Source: a candidate division LCP-89 bacterium (GTDB taxonomy: Bacteria > Electryoneota > B3-LCP). From it: 36,133 nt of DNA. Positions 24,879-34,018 of the stretch are shown here, one piece after another. The position numbers were made by a program, and so were the translations under genes. The notes beneath the pieces are model-generated. The model saw nothing but the letters and a program-made list of their open reading frames with translations. It was not told the origin of the DNA and did not search any database. Each line of letters opens with the position of its first letter. The first letter of the stretch is position 1. Where the stretch lies: contig JALGVT010000044.1 of NCBI GenBank assembly GCA_025774555.1, positions 1-36,133 of the forward strand. Reading direction: 5' to 3'.

Positions 24879-26318
24879 TTATTTTTTCCAGAAACTCCCG
24901 CTGAACAGGACGAGTACCGTGAACAGTTCCAGCCGCCCCATCACCATCATAACGATTAAGACCCATTTAGCGAGAATGGGCATCCCGGCGTAATTACCGG
25001 TCGGTCCCACGTCTCCAATCGCAGGTCCGATATTCGCAAGACAGGCGATAGATGCGCCAAAAGAGGTGGCAAAGTCCAGCCCCATTCCTGTGAGAATCAA
25101 GGCTCCGAGCACGAATATTACGATAAACAACAGGAAAAAGCCGAGGATATTCGTAACCATGCTCCCATCCATTACTCTCTGTCCAAACCGGAGAGGATAC
25201 ACTGCTCTGGGGTGAATCAGCTTCTTGATTTCAATGTGCGCATGCTTCAGTAATATCATGCAGCGCACCATCTTCATGCCGCCGCCAGTGGATGCCGTCA
25301 TCCCGCCCATGAACATCAGGATAATCAGGATGAGGATCGCAAGTGGATGCCAGGTAACGTAATTTGCCGTGACGTAACCTGTAGTTGTGCAGAGCGACAC
25401 CACCTGAAAAACGCTGTCTCGAAAACCGATCATCGGATTTTCAAATCTTCCCAGGGAGAACAGGAATACTACGACCACGGCAGTGACAATCACTCCAGCA
25501 TAAAAACGGAATTCGGAATCCTTGAAATAGAGCAATGGTTTTCCGCTCAATGCCCTGTAATGCAGAGCAAAGTTAGTTCCTGCAAGGAACATGAAAACGA
25601 TTATGACCCAGTGAATACAGGAACTGTCGTAAGCGGCAATCGATGCGTTTCTCGTGGAAAATCCACCCGTTGCCATCGTTCCAAAAGTATGGCAGAGCGC
25701 TTCAAAAAGATCCATGCCGCATATCATTAAAAGAACGGTCTCAGATAATGAAAGCAGAACATAAACGCCCCATAATAATTTTGCAGTCTGACGAATGCGC
25801 GGCGTCAATTTATCTTTTGTGGGTCCGGGCGCTTCCGCTTTGAAGAGCTGCATCCCGCCGATACCCAGCACCGGCAGAATTGCCAGTGAAAAGACGATGA
25901 TCCCCATGCCGCCCAGCCAGTGCGTGAAACTGCGCCAGAAAAGAACCGATTTGGGAAGACTCTCAATATCCGTTAAGATGCTCGCTCCGGTCGTGGAAAA
26001 ACCCGACATAGACTCGAAGATGGCATTGGTCGGTGATGGAATAGCGCCGGTAATGATGAAAGGCAGCGCTCCGAAGAGCCCCATCGCCGCCCAACCTAAC
26101 GTGACAATAGCGAAGCCTTCGCGAATCTGAATGCCCTTCCCCGCATCGCTGAACTTCCAGAGGATAAATCCTACGCCGGAAGTTATCACCGCCGAGATGG
26201 CGAAGTGAATCATCTGAGATTCATGGAAATAGAGCGCCCATGCCGCCGAAAGCAGCATGAAAGCTCCTAAAAAGATCAGCAGAGCGCCTAAGAAGTTTAT
26301 TACGGGACCTTTTTTCAC
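24879..26318 (-). CDS. trkH: Trk potassium uptake channel subunit TrkH
   Basis: TrkH/KtrB-type K+ translocating subunit, working with TrkA. The 479-residue polytopic protein has the repeated pore-loop organisation, with selectivity-loop glycines in FSTTGASI, TMATGGFSTRN, TTTGYVTANY and the fourth loop near ASIACLANIGP. The start codon is GTG (26316-26318), only one base after the trkA stop codon, so translation is probably coupled. Length matches TrkH (about 480). Confidence 0.95.
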   Translation of the reverse strand: MKKGPVINFLGALLIFLGAFMLLSAAWALYFHESQMIHFAISAVITSGVGFILWKFSDAGKGIQIREGFAIVTLGWAAMGLFGALPFIITGAIPSPTNAIFESMSGFSTTGASILTDIESLPKSVLFWRSFTHWLGGMGIIVFSLAILPVLGIGGMQLFKAEAPGPTKDKLTPRIRQTAKLLWGVYVLLSLSETVLLMICGMDLFEALCHTFGTMATGGFSTRNASIAAYDSSCIHWVIIVFMFLAGTNFALHYRALSGKPLLYFKDSEFRFYAGVIVTAVVVVFLFSLGRFENPMIGFRDSVFQVVSLCTTTGYVTANYVTWHPLAILILIILMFMGGMTASTGGGMKMVRCMILLKHAHIEIKKLIHPRAVYPLRFGQRVMDGSMVTNILGFFLLFIVIFVLGALILTGMGLDFATSFGASIACLANIGPAIGDVGPTGNYAGMPILAKWVLIVMMVMGRLELFTVLVLFSGSFWKK

Positions 26319-26319
26319 T

Positions 26320-27669
26320 TTATTCGAACCATGAATCTACTTTATTTCTGGCATCTGGCAGATAAAAAACCAGAGCTTCATCCCCCGGTATTACATGCGT
26401 TTCGCCGGTGGGAATGATCATTTCACCCTGCCGGCGGATTGCTCCGATAATGGAGCCATCCGGGAATTTCAACTTTGTCAGCGGCTTTTTCGTTATTTTC
26501 GATTTATCGCTAACGGAATAGACAATAGTCTCAGCGTCTATTCCCCTGACATGCGAGAAGGAAAGAACCCTGCCGTGGTGGATATATTTCAAGATTGCAT
26601 TGCTTGTCAGTATATGCTTATTGACGCCGATATCCAGACCGATAGCGCGTAAGATGGTCAGGTAAAACTTCTTCTGCACAGTGGTTATAATACGTTTCAC
26701 TCCTAAATGCAGGGCGACCAGCGAAGTTACAATGTTCGTCTCATCCGATCCGGTGCATGCCACGAAAGCGTCCATATCGACTAAACCCTCAGCCGAGATG
26801 ACGTCGATGTCTCTGCCATCTGCTTCCACCACCAGAGTGCTCGTCAGTTTTCCTGCGACGCGCTCAGCTTTTTCTGGGTCAGAATCTACCAGTTTTACAT
26901 TGACGTTCGGATCGTCCTGAAGTTCGCTTGCCACCAGCATTCCTATGCGGCTGGCGCCTAATACCATTATATCCTGCACATGATTGATGACTTCAGGTTC
27001 TGTCAGGTTGAAGACTTCTCTGGCGGCGTCCGAACGTGAAACTATATAGACCAGGTCACCCTTCTGGATAACGTCTTCACCCCTCGGTATCAGCGTTTCG
27101 CTTCCCCGCGAAATAGCGGCAAGCCGGTAAGGGATCGCCGTGAAGCGCCTGCCCAATTCAATCAGGGTTTTGCCGATGGCAGGCGATTCAGCTCCCAGCT
27201 TTATCCCCAGCAGGATGACCTTGCCGTCGAAGAATTCCATGACGTCCATAGCGCTGGGGTGGCGGATCAAACGGCTGATCTCGTTGGCTGTCTCGAGTTC
27301 CGGGTGGATCATCAGGTCGATTCCGATGCGTTCCGGTCGAAGAACCGAATCCGCGTAACTGAGCTCATGATCGCGCACCCTGGCGATCTTGGTTTTAACG
27401 CCGTATTCTCTGCCGATCATGCAGGCTAAGATATTGCCTTCATCGGAATTGGTAACGGCAATCAGCATATCCGCCGATTTGATCCCCGCCTGTTCCAAGA
27501 CCTTCTGTCCGGTGCCATCTCCCTCAAAAACCATGACGTCGAGCGATTTTGTGATCAGGTCCAAACGCTCGTGATCCGACTCAACCACGACTACGTCGTG
27601 GTTCTCCTTCGCCAACTCACCGGCAAGGTAAAATCCAACCTCGCCGCCGCCAATTAAGAGGACTTTCAT
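26320..27669 (-). CDS. trkA: Trk potassium uptake regulatory subunit TrkA
   Basis: TrkA is the cytoplasmic NAD(H)/ATP-binding ring that gates TrkH. The 449-residue protein contains two tandem RCK_N plus RCK_C units. The first Rossmann motif is GGGEVGFYLAGELAKENHDV with VVVESD, and the second is VLGASRIGMLVASEL with KLVDSD. This two-unit form is the canonical full-length TrkA (about 458). The trkH start follows by one base. The upstream methyltransferase gene ends 9 bases earlier. Confidence 0.96.
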   Translation of the reverse strand: MKVLLIGGGEVGFYLAGELAKENHDVVVVESDHERLDLITKSLDVMVFEGDGTGQKVLEQAGIKSADMLIAVTNSDEGNILACMIGREYGVKTKIARVRDHELSYADSVLRPERIGIDLMIHPELETANEISRLIRHPSAMDVMEFFDGKVILLGIKLGAESPAIGKTLIELGRRFTAIPYRLAAISRGSETLIPRGEDVIQKGDLVYIVSRSDAAREVFNLTEPEVINHVQDIMVLGASRIGMLVASELQDDPNVNVKLVDSDPEKAERVAGKLTSTLVVEADGRDIDVISAEGLVDMDAFVACTGSDETNIVTSLVALHLGVKRIITTVQKKFYLTILRAIGLDIGVNKHILTSNAILKYIHHGRVLSFSHVRGIDAETIVYSVSDKSKITKKPLTKLKFPDGSIIGAIRRQGEMIIPTGETHVIPGDEALVFYLPDARNKVDSWFE

Positions 27670-27678
27670 GGATCTATT

Positions 27679-30405
27679 CTATTTAACAAAGGGTAAAACG
27701 TTTCTCTGTGTTTGATCTATTAAAGCGCTGAGTTTCACAATTTGAATTTTCTCTGCGAATCCACTCTTAACGTTAACAGGTGAATGGATTTCACGGTAAG
27801 CTCTTATAAAATCCTCATCTTTAACAACGACAAATAACTTCAGGTTCAAATTCGGAGCAGTGGAAATCAGATTTCGGAATCGGTCATTTACAGCTTTGTT
27901 CAATGTTCCGATACTGGTAACAACTTCGATAGCTGATAATATAGTCAATTCTTTCAGAATAATTAAATCTATTTGTTTAACTATGTTAAATGATGCTTTC
28001 GGCAATCCAATATCATAATGCGTTAATTTTAAACTTAAATTATTCAACGTGCCGTTTTTGTTTTGTTCTGTGCTGCCGACATGCACAAAGAAACCCTGGC
28101 TTTGTGCTTTTTGTGCAATACGCAGAATGATACCATTGTGAGTTAATGTGATCGTGTCATCGGTATCAAGCCCAAGCTGTTTATCTTTCTCTTTCTGAAC
28201 TGCCAGAGGACTTTGTATCCCTGTTTTCCACTGGTAATGCTCTCGTTTTTGTCCTTTGATCTTGATTTTGCGGCAATATTTTAGCAGGACACGATCAATA
28301 GTCTCAATCTGTGGGCGATGAGCGTTAACTAAAGTAGTATAAATAACGCTTAAAAGCTCATCTATACTTGCATGTTTATTTTCGCTTAAATGCTGAAAGA
28401 CTAATTCCTGAATGGCATCTTCCGCAGGGATGAAATTGATTGGCTTTAAGCTTCCAAAGTTGTCAACCATTTCCTCTGTGTACCATTTCTTCTGTGCCTT
28501 TATAAAGACAAAATTACCTCCCCCGAGAATATGACGGAGATCGAATTTCGCCAATCTGGCTAAAAGTCCCTTTTCCTGTAAATATGGAAGTAACCCTGTC
28601 ATCAATGTGGTCTCATCCGCGCCGCCATGATATTGAATTATATCCTCAGCTTTACCGTAGATTTCTTTTTCAACTTCAGTTGGAAGAGTCTGCAAAACAG
28701 GTTCAGGTGCTATTGTTTCCTCTACTGGTTTAAAAGACAGAATGAAATCACCAAGCATCGAACCGGTTCGCTTCTGATGTATCGTCTGAGTATAATTCTG
28801 AATTGGAGGTTGATAAACCATTCCTCTATTCGGTGATTCTTCTAAAGGTGGTAAACGGAATCCAGCCCTAATGGCGGCGCGATTCATCGCCATCCATACC
28901 CCGATATCGCGATTGTGGAAGGTCAACACCATCCATCCATCCGGTTTTATTACGCGCCTGCATTCCTTGAATACTTTATACAGCATATCTTCATAATGAT
29001 CTCGATCCTTAGCGCCATCGAAGCCCAGATGCCGGGTCTCGATTGCCTCAAAGGTTTTATTATCGTAGTCTTCGATTTTTAAAAACTCCTTGATCCAGAC
29101 CAGATAAAAATCCGATAATTCAGCGTATTGAACGTTTCCACCAAAAGGAGGATCGGTAATAACGACGTCGATAGAACCTGAGGGGATTTGCGGCAAATCA
29201 TGACTGGACTGGGTTAACAGCCAACAGGTGGCAATACCTTTCGAAGTATCCTCCCATGGTTTTACTATTTTTGGAAACTGACAAAACTTGTCTATATCCT
29301 CCTCTTGCTGTTTTTTACCAGAAACCAATGACTTAAATCGCTTCTTTAATGGAAACAGAGGGTTTAATTCATTGTATATATATGGAGGCCAATAAATATG
29401 CCCTGCCCATTCAATTGGATTTCCTCCTTGCCAGCCACTAGCTCTAAAGACCATTTTATTCGTGAACCTCAATGAAGCAGAAAATATATGTAGCAACTCA
29501 TTGAAAACCTTTGAATCGATTTGCTTCTTTAAAAGGTCTTTGACCAGACCAATGACAATGAGCTGCCTCGGAGTAAAATAATCTCGAAAGTATTTAAATC
29601 CTTTCCCAAATAGGTTATTCTCCCGCACTGAGTTCATATCTGGAAATGGATCATCAGGGATTTTTAAGTTTCTCTGCTTGACAATGTCCTTATAATCTTT
29701 TTCTATTCTGGTTGCTCTTTCATTATCATCTTTGGTTGCTTTTCGAATCTCGCGGGTTCCGCAATGCGGGCAATTGACCAATACCTCCAACATTTGGTCT
29801 TTCAGTTTTTTACATTCAAATGCTTTAACGGGTGCCTGACATTTTTTATTAGAGCAGCGATAAGTGCCTCCTCTTATCTTTTCACATTTGCTCAACACTA
29901 ACTTTTCCCCGCACTCTGGACATTTTAACACATTCGACCATTCAAACCATTCTGCAATTCCTATTTTCTTACATGCGCCGCATTCAGCTTCGAAATAAGA
30001 CGATAGTTCATTCTCAATCTCTTGTATCCAGCCGTTAAAAGCGTCTTCTAAGAGAGATAGTTCAACACTCTCCACCTCAACTTGCGTAATCCATGTTGCT
30101 AATGGGTTAAGATCGACGCCGATGACTCTTCTGCGCGCCTTTAACGATTCAACAACTGCTACCCCGCCTCCGCAAAATGGATCTAAAATTAGATCCCCCG
30201 GATTACTATAATGCTCTATTATTTTTGAGAAAACGTTATATGGTCTGCGAGCGTAATATCGGTGCATCCGATAAATCGGCGCGTGGGATAAAGCCATCAC
30301 CGGGGAAGCTAAAGGTTTAAGAGGTTTTGCTTTCCATCCCTCCCTTTTTATTCTATCCTCGATTTCATCTTTGATCGCTTGAGGAAATTTGAGACTCTCA
30401 TTCAT
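27679..30405 (-). CDS. Zn-ribbon DNA methyltransferase (COG1743-like) with C-terminal nuclease-like domain
   Basis: The 908-residue protein has methyltransferase motif I (DPFCGGG, 75-81), VIGVDLNP, and the catalytic DPPF (418-421, in VITDPPFGG). The I-then-IV order is that of alpha/gamma-type amino-methyltransferases. Between them, at 142-215, lie four cysteine pairs (CGAC, CPEC, CSNKKC, CPHC) forming zinc ribbons. Residues about 600-760 look like winged-helix or helical segments. The end (from about 770) has an IDLIIL...AIEVVTSI pattern like the PD-(D/E)XK-type domain found fused to other restriction proteins, but the expected ExK lysine is replaced (EVV). The gene looks more AT-rich than its neighbours, suggesting acquisition. 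It overlaps the aldolase gene by 8 bases. Confidence 0.85.
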   Translation of the reverse strand: MNESLKFPQAIKDEIEDRIKREGWKAKPLKPLASPVMALSHAPIYRMHRYYARRPYNVFSKIIEHYSNPGDLILDPFCGGGVAVVESLKARRRVIGVDLNPLATWITQVEVESVELSLLEDAFNGWIQEIENELSSYFEAECGACKKIGIAEWFEWSNVLKCPECGEKLVLSKCEKIRGGTYRCSNKKCQAPVKAFECKKLKDQMLEVLVNCPHCGTREIRKATKDDNERATRIEKDYKDIVKQRNLKIPDDPFPDMNSVRENNLFGKGFKYFRDYFTPRQLIVIGLVKDLLKKQIDSKVFNELLHIFSASLRFTNKMVFRASGWQGGNPIEWAGHIYWPPYIYNELNPLFPLKKRFKSLVSGKKQQEEDIDKFCQFPKIVKPWEDTSKGIATCWLLTQSSHDLPQIPSGSIDVVITDPPFGGNVQYAELSDFYLVWIKEFLKIEDYDNKTFEAIETRHLGFDGAKDRDHYEDMLYKVFKECRRVIKPDGWMVLTFHNRDIGVWMAMNRAAIRAGFRLPPLEESPNRGMVYQPPIQNYTQTIHQKRTGSMLGDFILSFKPVEETIAPEPVLQTLPTEVEKEIYGKAEDIIQYHGGADETTLMTGLLPYLQEKGLLARLAKFDLRHILGGGNFVFIKAQKKWYTEEMVDNFGSLKPINFIPAEDAIQELVFQHLSENKHASIDELLSVIYTTLVNAHRPQIETIDRVLLKYCRKIKIKGQKREHYQWKTGIQSPLAVQKEKDKQLGLDTDDTITLTHNGIILRIAQKAQSQGFFVHVGSTEQNKNGTLNNLSLKLTHYDIGLPKASFNIVKQIDLIILKELTILSAIEVVTSIGTLNKAVNDRFRNLISTAPNLNLKLFVVVKDEDFIRAYREIHSPVNVKSGFAEKIQIVKLSALIDQTQRNVLPFVK

Positions 30406-31198
30406 CTTGTGTCTCCGATCGCCTTATTAAATCCTTAATTATCCGCCGTGCCGTCGCTTCAAAATCCGCGCCATTTTCGTCATAATTGACGCATACGTCA
30501 CCCACACAGCTATCGGGCAGCTTGGTGTCGCAGGTCCAGCAGCCGGGGTTGAGGTTGGTCATGCCTGATTCTTCACGCAGGCTGTATATTTTCTGCACCT
30601 CTTCGGGAGTCAGCAGCCGCTCGCCGCCCAACTGCCTCGCAATGAAGCAGATCCTGGCATAATGTTCGATCCGCTCCATCCGGTAGAACGCTTCCATCAG
30701 CGTTGACCCGACCGTAACCGCGCCGTGGTTCGCCAGCAGCACCGCATCAGCCTGCCCGATCCATTTCGACACCGATTCGGGAACCTCTTCAGTGGATGGA
30801 GTGCCGTAAGCAGCTAAGGGAATACTGCCCAGCGTCATCACGATCTCAGGCAAAACGCATTTATCAAGCGCCAGACCTGCTGCCGCAAAACCGGTGGCAT
30901 AAGGCGGATGCGCATGGACAACGGCTTTGACGTCTGGACGGTCCTGATAGATTGCCAGGTGCATGGGCAGCTCGGATGATGGCTTCTTTCCATCCTCCAG
31001 TGGAATTCCTTTGCGATCCACCTTGACGACGTGCTGCGCCGTCATAGCGCCTTTGGACACATTGGTCACCGAAGTGAGGATGTTTCCATCATCGCAGACA
31101 GCGGAAACGTTGCCATCGTTTGCCGCCACCGTTCCCGCGCGGTGAAGACGGTGACAGACGTCCAGCAATCCTTCAATTAATTCTGCATCAGATGGCAT
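30398..31198 (-). CDS. Class II aldolase/adducin family (L-fuculose/ribulose-phosphate aldolase-like)
   Basis: A metal-dependent aldolase-like protein of 266 residues. The ATG at 31198 has GCAGG six bases upstream; a TTG at 31219 would add 7 residues. Zn ligands are H95 and H97 (VVHAHPPYA) and H158 (ANHGAVTVG), with the catalytic-type E76 in SSELPMH. The N-terminal NDGNVSA stretch is the phosphate-binding loop. The substrate cannot be told; fuculose- or rhamnulose-phosphate type enzymes are alternatives. The tail after residue 215 has a cysteine cluster C-x2-C-x7-C-x4-C (CWTCDTK...DSC...C) not usual in FucA. Its start of the minus-strand run suggests the promoter lies just upstream of 31198. 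Confidence 0.88.
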   Translation of the reverse strand: MPSDAELIEGLLDVCHRLHRAGTVAANDGNVSAVCDDGNILTSVTNVSKGAMTAQHVVKVDRKGIPLEDGKKPSSELPMHLAIYQDRPDVKAVVHAHPPYATGFAAAGLALDKCVLPEIVMTLGSIPLAAYGTPSTEEVPESVSKWIGQADAVLLANHGAVTVGSTLMEAFYRMERIEHYARICFIARQLGGERLLTPEEVQKIYSLREESGMTNLNPGCWTCDTKLPDSCVGDVCVNYDENGADFEATARRIIKDLIRRSETQDE

Positions 31199-31322
31199 GA
31201 TAAACCTGCCTTTTTGCAATTATGATGCTCTCAAACAACATATTTCTGAAATAGTTCCCTGAATAGCCGTTTAGAATCCTGTTGTGCAAGGATTTAGTGA
31301 CGTCTTATCCTTTGAAATACCT

Positions 31323-31380
31323 CACTTAGTCCGCCACACAATTATCCCTATAAATCCTTAATTGTAGGGTGGACTAAGTG
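31323..31380. repeat. 22-base imperfect inverted repeat
   Basis: The left arm 31323-31344 starts CACTTAGTCC; the right arm 31359-31380 ends GGACTAAGTG. 19 of 22 positions pair around a 14-base loop. The right arm (TAGGGTGGACTAAG) matches the last hairpin of copy B at 17244-17256, so this belongs to the same GGTGGACT family. Confidence 0.75.
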
Positions 31381-31424
31381 AAGGCTCTGCCGGAACGGGG
31401 CTGTCCCAAAAGAAGAATATTAAG

Positions 31425-31496
31425 TCATTGCGAGGAACGTAGTGACGTGGCAATCTCCTATTTTACAAGCACTAAGAGATTACCACACTTCGTTCG
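31425..31496. repeat. Inverted repeat of the CATTGCGAGGA...GGCAATCTC type
   Basis: The left part contains CATTGCGAGGAACGTAGTGA then CGTGGCAATCTC (to 31457), and the right part GAGATTACCACACTTCGTTCG (31476-31496) is its imperfect reverse complement. Intergenic repeats starting CATTGCGAGGAGCG and containing GACGTGGCAATCTC occur in several unrelated bacteria; this is a diverged copy. Confidence 0.65.
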
Positions 31497-31498
31497 TG

Positions 31499-31528
31499 CC
31501 GAAGGCATCCTCCGTAGGAGTCCTTCGG
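31499..31528. repeat. Short stem-loop CCGAAGG/CCTTCGG
   Basis: Arms CCGAAGG (31499-31505) and CCTTCGG (31522-31528) are perfect; the inner part TCCT..AGGA adds a second stem. It directly abuts the preceding inverted repeat. Confidence 0.6.
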
Positions 31529-31626
31529 ACCTATGGGATAATGACAATTTATGGACTTTTAAGACAATCCCTCTCCAGAGGAGTTCTACGAACCCTCGGA
31601 GCAGGCTACCAGAAGAGAATCCCTTA

Positions 31627-32097
31627 TTATTTAACCGCCAGCAGTTCCACCTCGAACTTCAGCACCGCGTTCGCTGGAATCACGCCCCCCCCGGCGCCGC
31701 GTTCGCCATAACCCAGTTCCGGCGGAATAAGCAGGATGCGTTTGCCGCCCACTTTCATACCGGCAACGCCTTCATCCCAACCTTTGATGACGCGTCCCGC
31801 GCCCAACGGGAATTCGAAGGGCGTGCCTCGATCAACCGAGCTGTCGAACTTGGTTCCGTCCTTGAGCCAGCCGGTGTAATGCACCGCTACCGTTTTACCC
31901 GCAACGGCTTCATCCCCTTCACCGACAACGATATCCTGATAACTCAGACCGGTAGCCGTCATAACCATTTTCCCCTCCGTAACTGCGCCTTCAGGTTCTG
32001 CCGCAGATTCCATTTTCCCACCTTCGGTTTTTTCCGCTTTCTGGCAGCCGACAATAACCAGCCCTAAAATTAAGAATAACACGATTGCTCTCTTCAT
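31627..32097 (-). CDS. FKBP-type peptidyl-prolyl isomerase lipoprotein
   Basis: The 156-residue protein has a type II signal peptide with lipobox LVIVGC (Cys about 18), then a charged linker and a single FKBP domain from about residue 50 ([63 protein letters not shown]). All usual FKBP active-site aromatic positions (Y, F, D, W) are visible. It should act in the periplasm, tethered to a membrane. GGAG lies eight bases before the start. It follows the C69 peptidase gene by 32 bases. Confidence 0.93.
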   Translation of the reverse strand: MKRAIVLFLILGLVIVGCQKAEKTEGGKMESAAEPEGAVTEGKMVMTATGLSYQDIVVGEGDEAVAGKTVAVHYTGWLKDGTKFDSSVDRGTPFEFPLGAGRVIKGWDEGVAGMKVGGKRILLIPPELGYGERGAGGGVIPANAVLKFEVELLAVK

Positions 32098-32129
32098 CGG
32101 GAGTTCTCCATTTTCATTTATTTATCGAT

Positions 32130-33587
32130 TTACTGGTTTTCTTCTTCAGGTGCAATTTCCTCTTCCATCACCTGCAGCGCCTTTAAATAAACATCCTTAC
32201 TGAAATCAGATAACAGTTTTTCCACTCCGTCCTGATCTGATGCAATCATCTCCAGCGCTATGCTCTCTATCGAATCTTGAACGGCGGCAGCCTCTCTTTC
32301 AAGCCTTTTAAAAGCGACTTGCGCTGAACTCATCTCCTCTTTATAGTTGGCGTCCATCTTATAGAAAAAATTCGAGAAAGTCCAGAATGCTGCCGATTTA
32401 TCTGCTTTGAATGGCGCGTTTACTTTCTCCCGGAAGAGATCAGCAGAAGGCTGCTTGCTTTTCCAAACGTATCCTTCCGGAAATGCAGATATACCGAAGT
32501 AGAAAGGGATATAAACCGATCCGCACGGCGGACCCAGGCTTACCCGGTACACCAGACCGATATCCTCCGGCATGTCACCGCGCAGCTGAGCTATAAAACT
32601 CGTCTGTGTGGCTCTGCCGCAGATGGTGGAAATCGGATTTTCGTGCGGGTTGCCGTTCACTTCAAGTTCGGTTCCTTCATAGTGATCCCGCAGTATAGCC
32701 ATCAGATCGTGAATTCCCACTTTCTTTTTCGGTACGATGGAAAAAGGAAGTTGCGGCGATGCTTCCATCGGACTGGCAGAAAGATGATTCAATCCCGCCC
32801 ACTGCCGGTAGTAATTACTGCCGCTGACGGCAACCTCGGGATTGGCATAAGCAGCCGCAAAATCGAAATCACCAGCATCGGGATCGTGCCAGCCTCGCTC
32901 GACAGCGTACTCGATAATGCCCGCAGAGGCTCGATAATTCAACGTATCCGACAGATCGACATTATGAATTGTATAGGTATTGGCGATCATCGCCGCGTGA
33001 TCGTCCGGCACGCGAGCCGCCAGCCAATGCTTGCCTCTGACCACCGCGAACAGCCACCCTTCATTAGGATCGGAGATGATATACGTCCTGCCAGAAGCGC
33101 CATAACCGAACTGTTCCACCAGTTCACCGGCTAATTTTACTCCCATGAGTGCCGTACTCGCCCTCTGAGCGATCAAATGCCGTAGCATCTTGGTGATCCC
33201 GCCATCGGTTATTTCGGGATTATCCTCACGCGATGGACAATTATCCGAAGTGACGCAGACGCCCGCCTCATTCAGGAAACTGTCGGAAAAGCGCAGTCCG
33301 GGCATCTCCGACCAGATGTAACTCAATGTGCTGGGAATCTGCGGGATTTCACCGCCTGCCAACAGCTTGAAAGTCTCGCCGTCTTCATATTTCTGCCGCG
33401 GCACCTTATAATGATTCACAACCTGCGGAGGCGAATCATCCTCATTGTGCGCCATAATAACGCTGCCATCCACTGAAGCATCCCTGCCGACCACGATGGT
33501 GAAGCAACCCTCGCCTGCGTAACAATATCCTGATATAAATATTAAAATCAGGAAAAGCAAGGACGTATTTGCTGAACTAATTCGCAT
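32130..33587 (-). CDS. Peptidase C69 family dipeptidase, secreted
   Basis: A family C69 (PepD-like) Ntn-hydrolase of 485 residues from the ATG at 33587. A longer TTG form to 33614 would add 9 residues and overlap the FKBP gene more deeply. A signal peptide (RISSANTSLLFLILIFISGY) ends near A24, leaving C28 in GEGCFTIVVGRDASVDGS near the mature end; this cysteine is the expected nucleophile. HNEDDSPPQVVNHY and GRTYIISDPNEGW are family motifs. Such enzymes cleave dipeptides; the signal peptide implies action in the envelope. It overlaps the upstream FKBP gene by 11 bases, and a further FKBP lipoprotein follows, so folding and peptide turnover functions are grouped. Confidence 0.9.
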   Translation of the reverse strand: MRISSANTSLLFLILIFISGYCYAGEGCFTIVVGRDASVDGSVIMAHNEDDSPPQVVNHYKVPRQKYEDGETFKLLAGGEIPQIPSTLSYIWSEMPGLRFSDSFLNEAGVCVTSDNCPSREDNPEITDGGITKMLRHLIAQRASTALMGVKLAGELVEQFGYGASGRTYIISDPNEGWLFAVVRGKHWLAARVPDDHAAMIANTYTIHNVDLSDTLNYRASAGIIEYAVERGWHDPDAGDFDFAAAYANPEVAVSGSNYYRQWAGLNHLSASPMEASPQLPFSIVPKKKVGIHDLMAILRDHYEGTELEVNGNPHENPISTICGRATQTSFIAQLRGDMPEDIGLVYRVSLGPPCGSVYIPFYFGISAFPEGYVWKSKQPSADLFREKVNAPFKADKSAAFWTFSNFFYKMDANYKEEMSSAQVAFKRLEREAAAVQDSIESIALEMIASDQDGVEKLLSDFSKDVYLKALQVMEEEIAPEEENQ

Positions 33588-34011
33588 TCTTGAATTCAAC
33601 CAATTCGATTTCAAAGGTTAGATCCTTCCCCGCCAGGCGGTGATTGGCATCCAGTTTAATACTATCTTCACTCATCTCTAAAACAGTTACCGGTTGTCCC
33701 CCGCCATCGCGTGTCGGCACCATGAATTGCAGACCGGGTTGCGGATCGATGTTGCCGGGGATCATATTTCTCGGAACGTCGACAACCATATCATCGCGGT
33801 ATTGTCCGTATGCCTCATCGCTTGGGATGTTAATCGTCTTTTTATCCCCCGACTCCATACCATCTACCGCTTTCTCAAATCCGGGTATAACCTGGTTTGC
33901 CCCTAATGTGAATTCCAGCGGATCGCGCCCTTCCGACGAATCGAACTGAGTTCCGTCTTCTAATGTCCCTTTGTAGTGTACTTTTACCTTGTCACCGTTT
34001 TTTGCCGGCAT
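33577..34011 (-). CDS. FKBP-type peptidyl-prolyl isomerase, SlyD-like
   Basis: The 144-residue protein begins at the ATG ending at 34011, with AAGGAG (34019-34024) seven bases upstream; the upstream in-frame start at 34029 lacks a site. The FKBP fold (KVHYKGTLEDGTQFDSS, NQVIPGFEKAVDGM) is interrupted by an inserted-in-flap region (GQYRDDMVVDVPRNMIPGN) as in SlyD-type proteins, and ends GKDLTFEIELVEF. No histidine-rich SlyD tail and no signal peptide are present, so it should be a cytoplasmic chaperone/isomerase. Confidence 0.93.
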   Translation of the reverse strand: MPAKNGDKVKVHYKGTLEDGTQFDSSEGRDPLEFTLGANQVIPGFEKAVDGMESGDKKTINIPSDEAYGQYRDDMVVDVPRNMIPGNIDPQPGLQFMVPTRDGGGQPVTVLEMSEDSIKLDANHRLAGKDLTFEIELVEFKNAN

Positions 34012-34018
34012 TAGATTT

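Larger units (their letters stand above)
31199..31626. other. Gene-free hairpin-rich spacer between the aldolase and FKBP genes
   Basis: No gene is supported in these 428 bases. The right two thirds hold three successive inverted repeats listed separately (31323-31528). The last 90 bases (CTCTCCAGAGGAG and TCTACGAACCCTCGGAGC) look like the end of the same composite. The left 120 bases should include the aldolase promoter on the minus strand, but I see no clear -35/-10 pair. Confidence 0.6.

Noticed and set aside
31378-32067. A 229-residue plus-strand open frame
   Set aside because: It runs through the repeat tract and antisense to the FKBP lipoprotein; no domain pattern, so a shadow.
32643-33134. 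A 163-residue plus-strand open frame
   Set aside because: Antisense to the C69 dipeptidase; no protein-like features.
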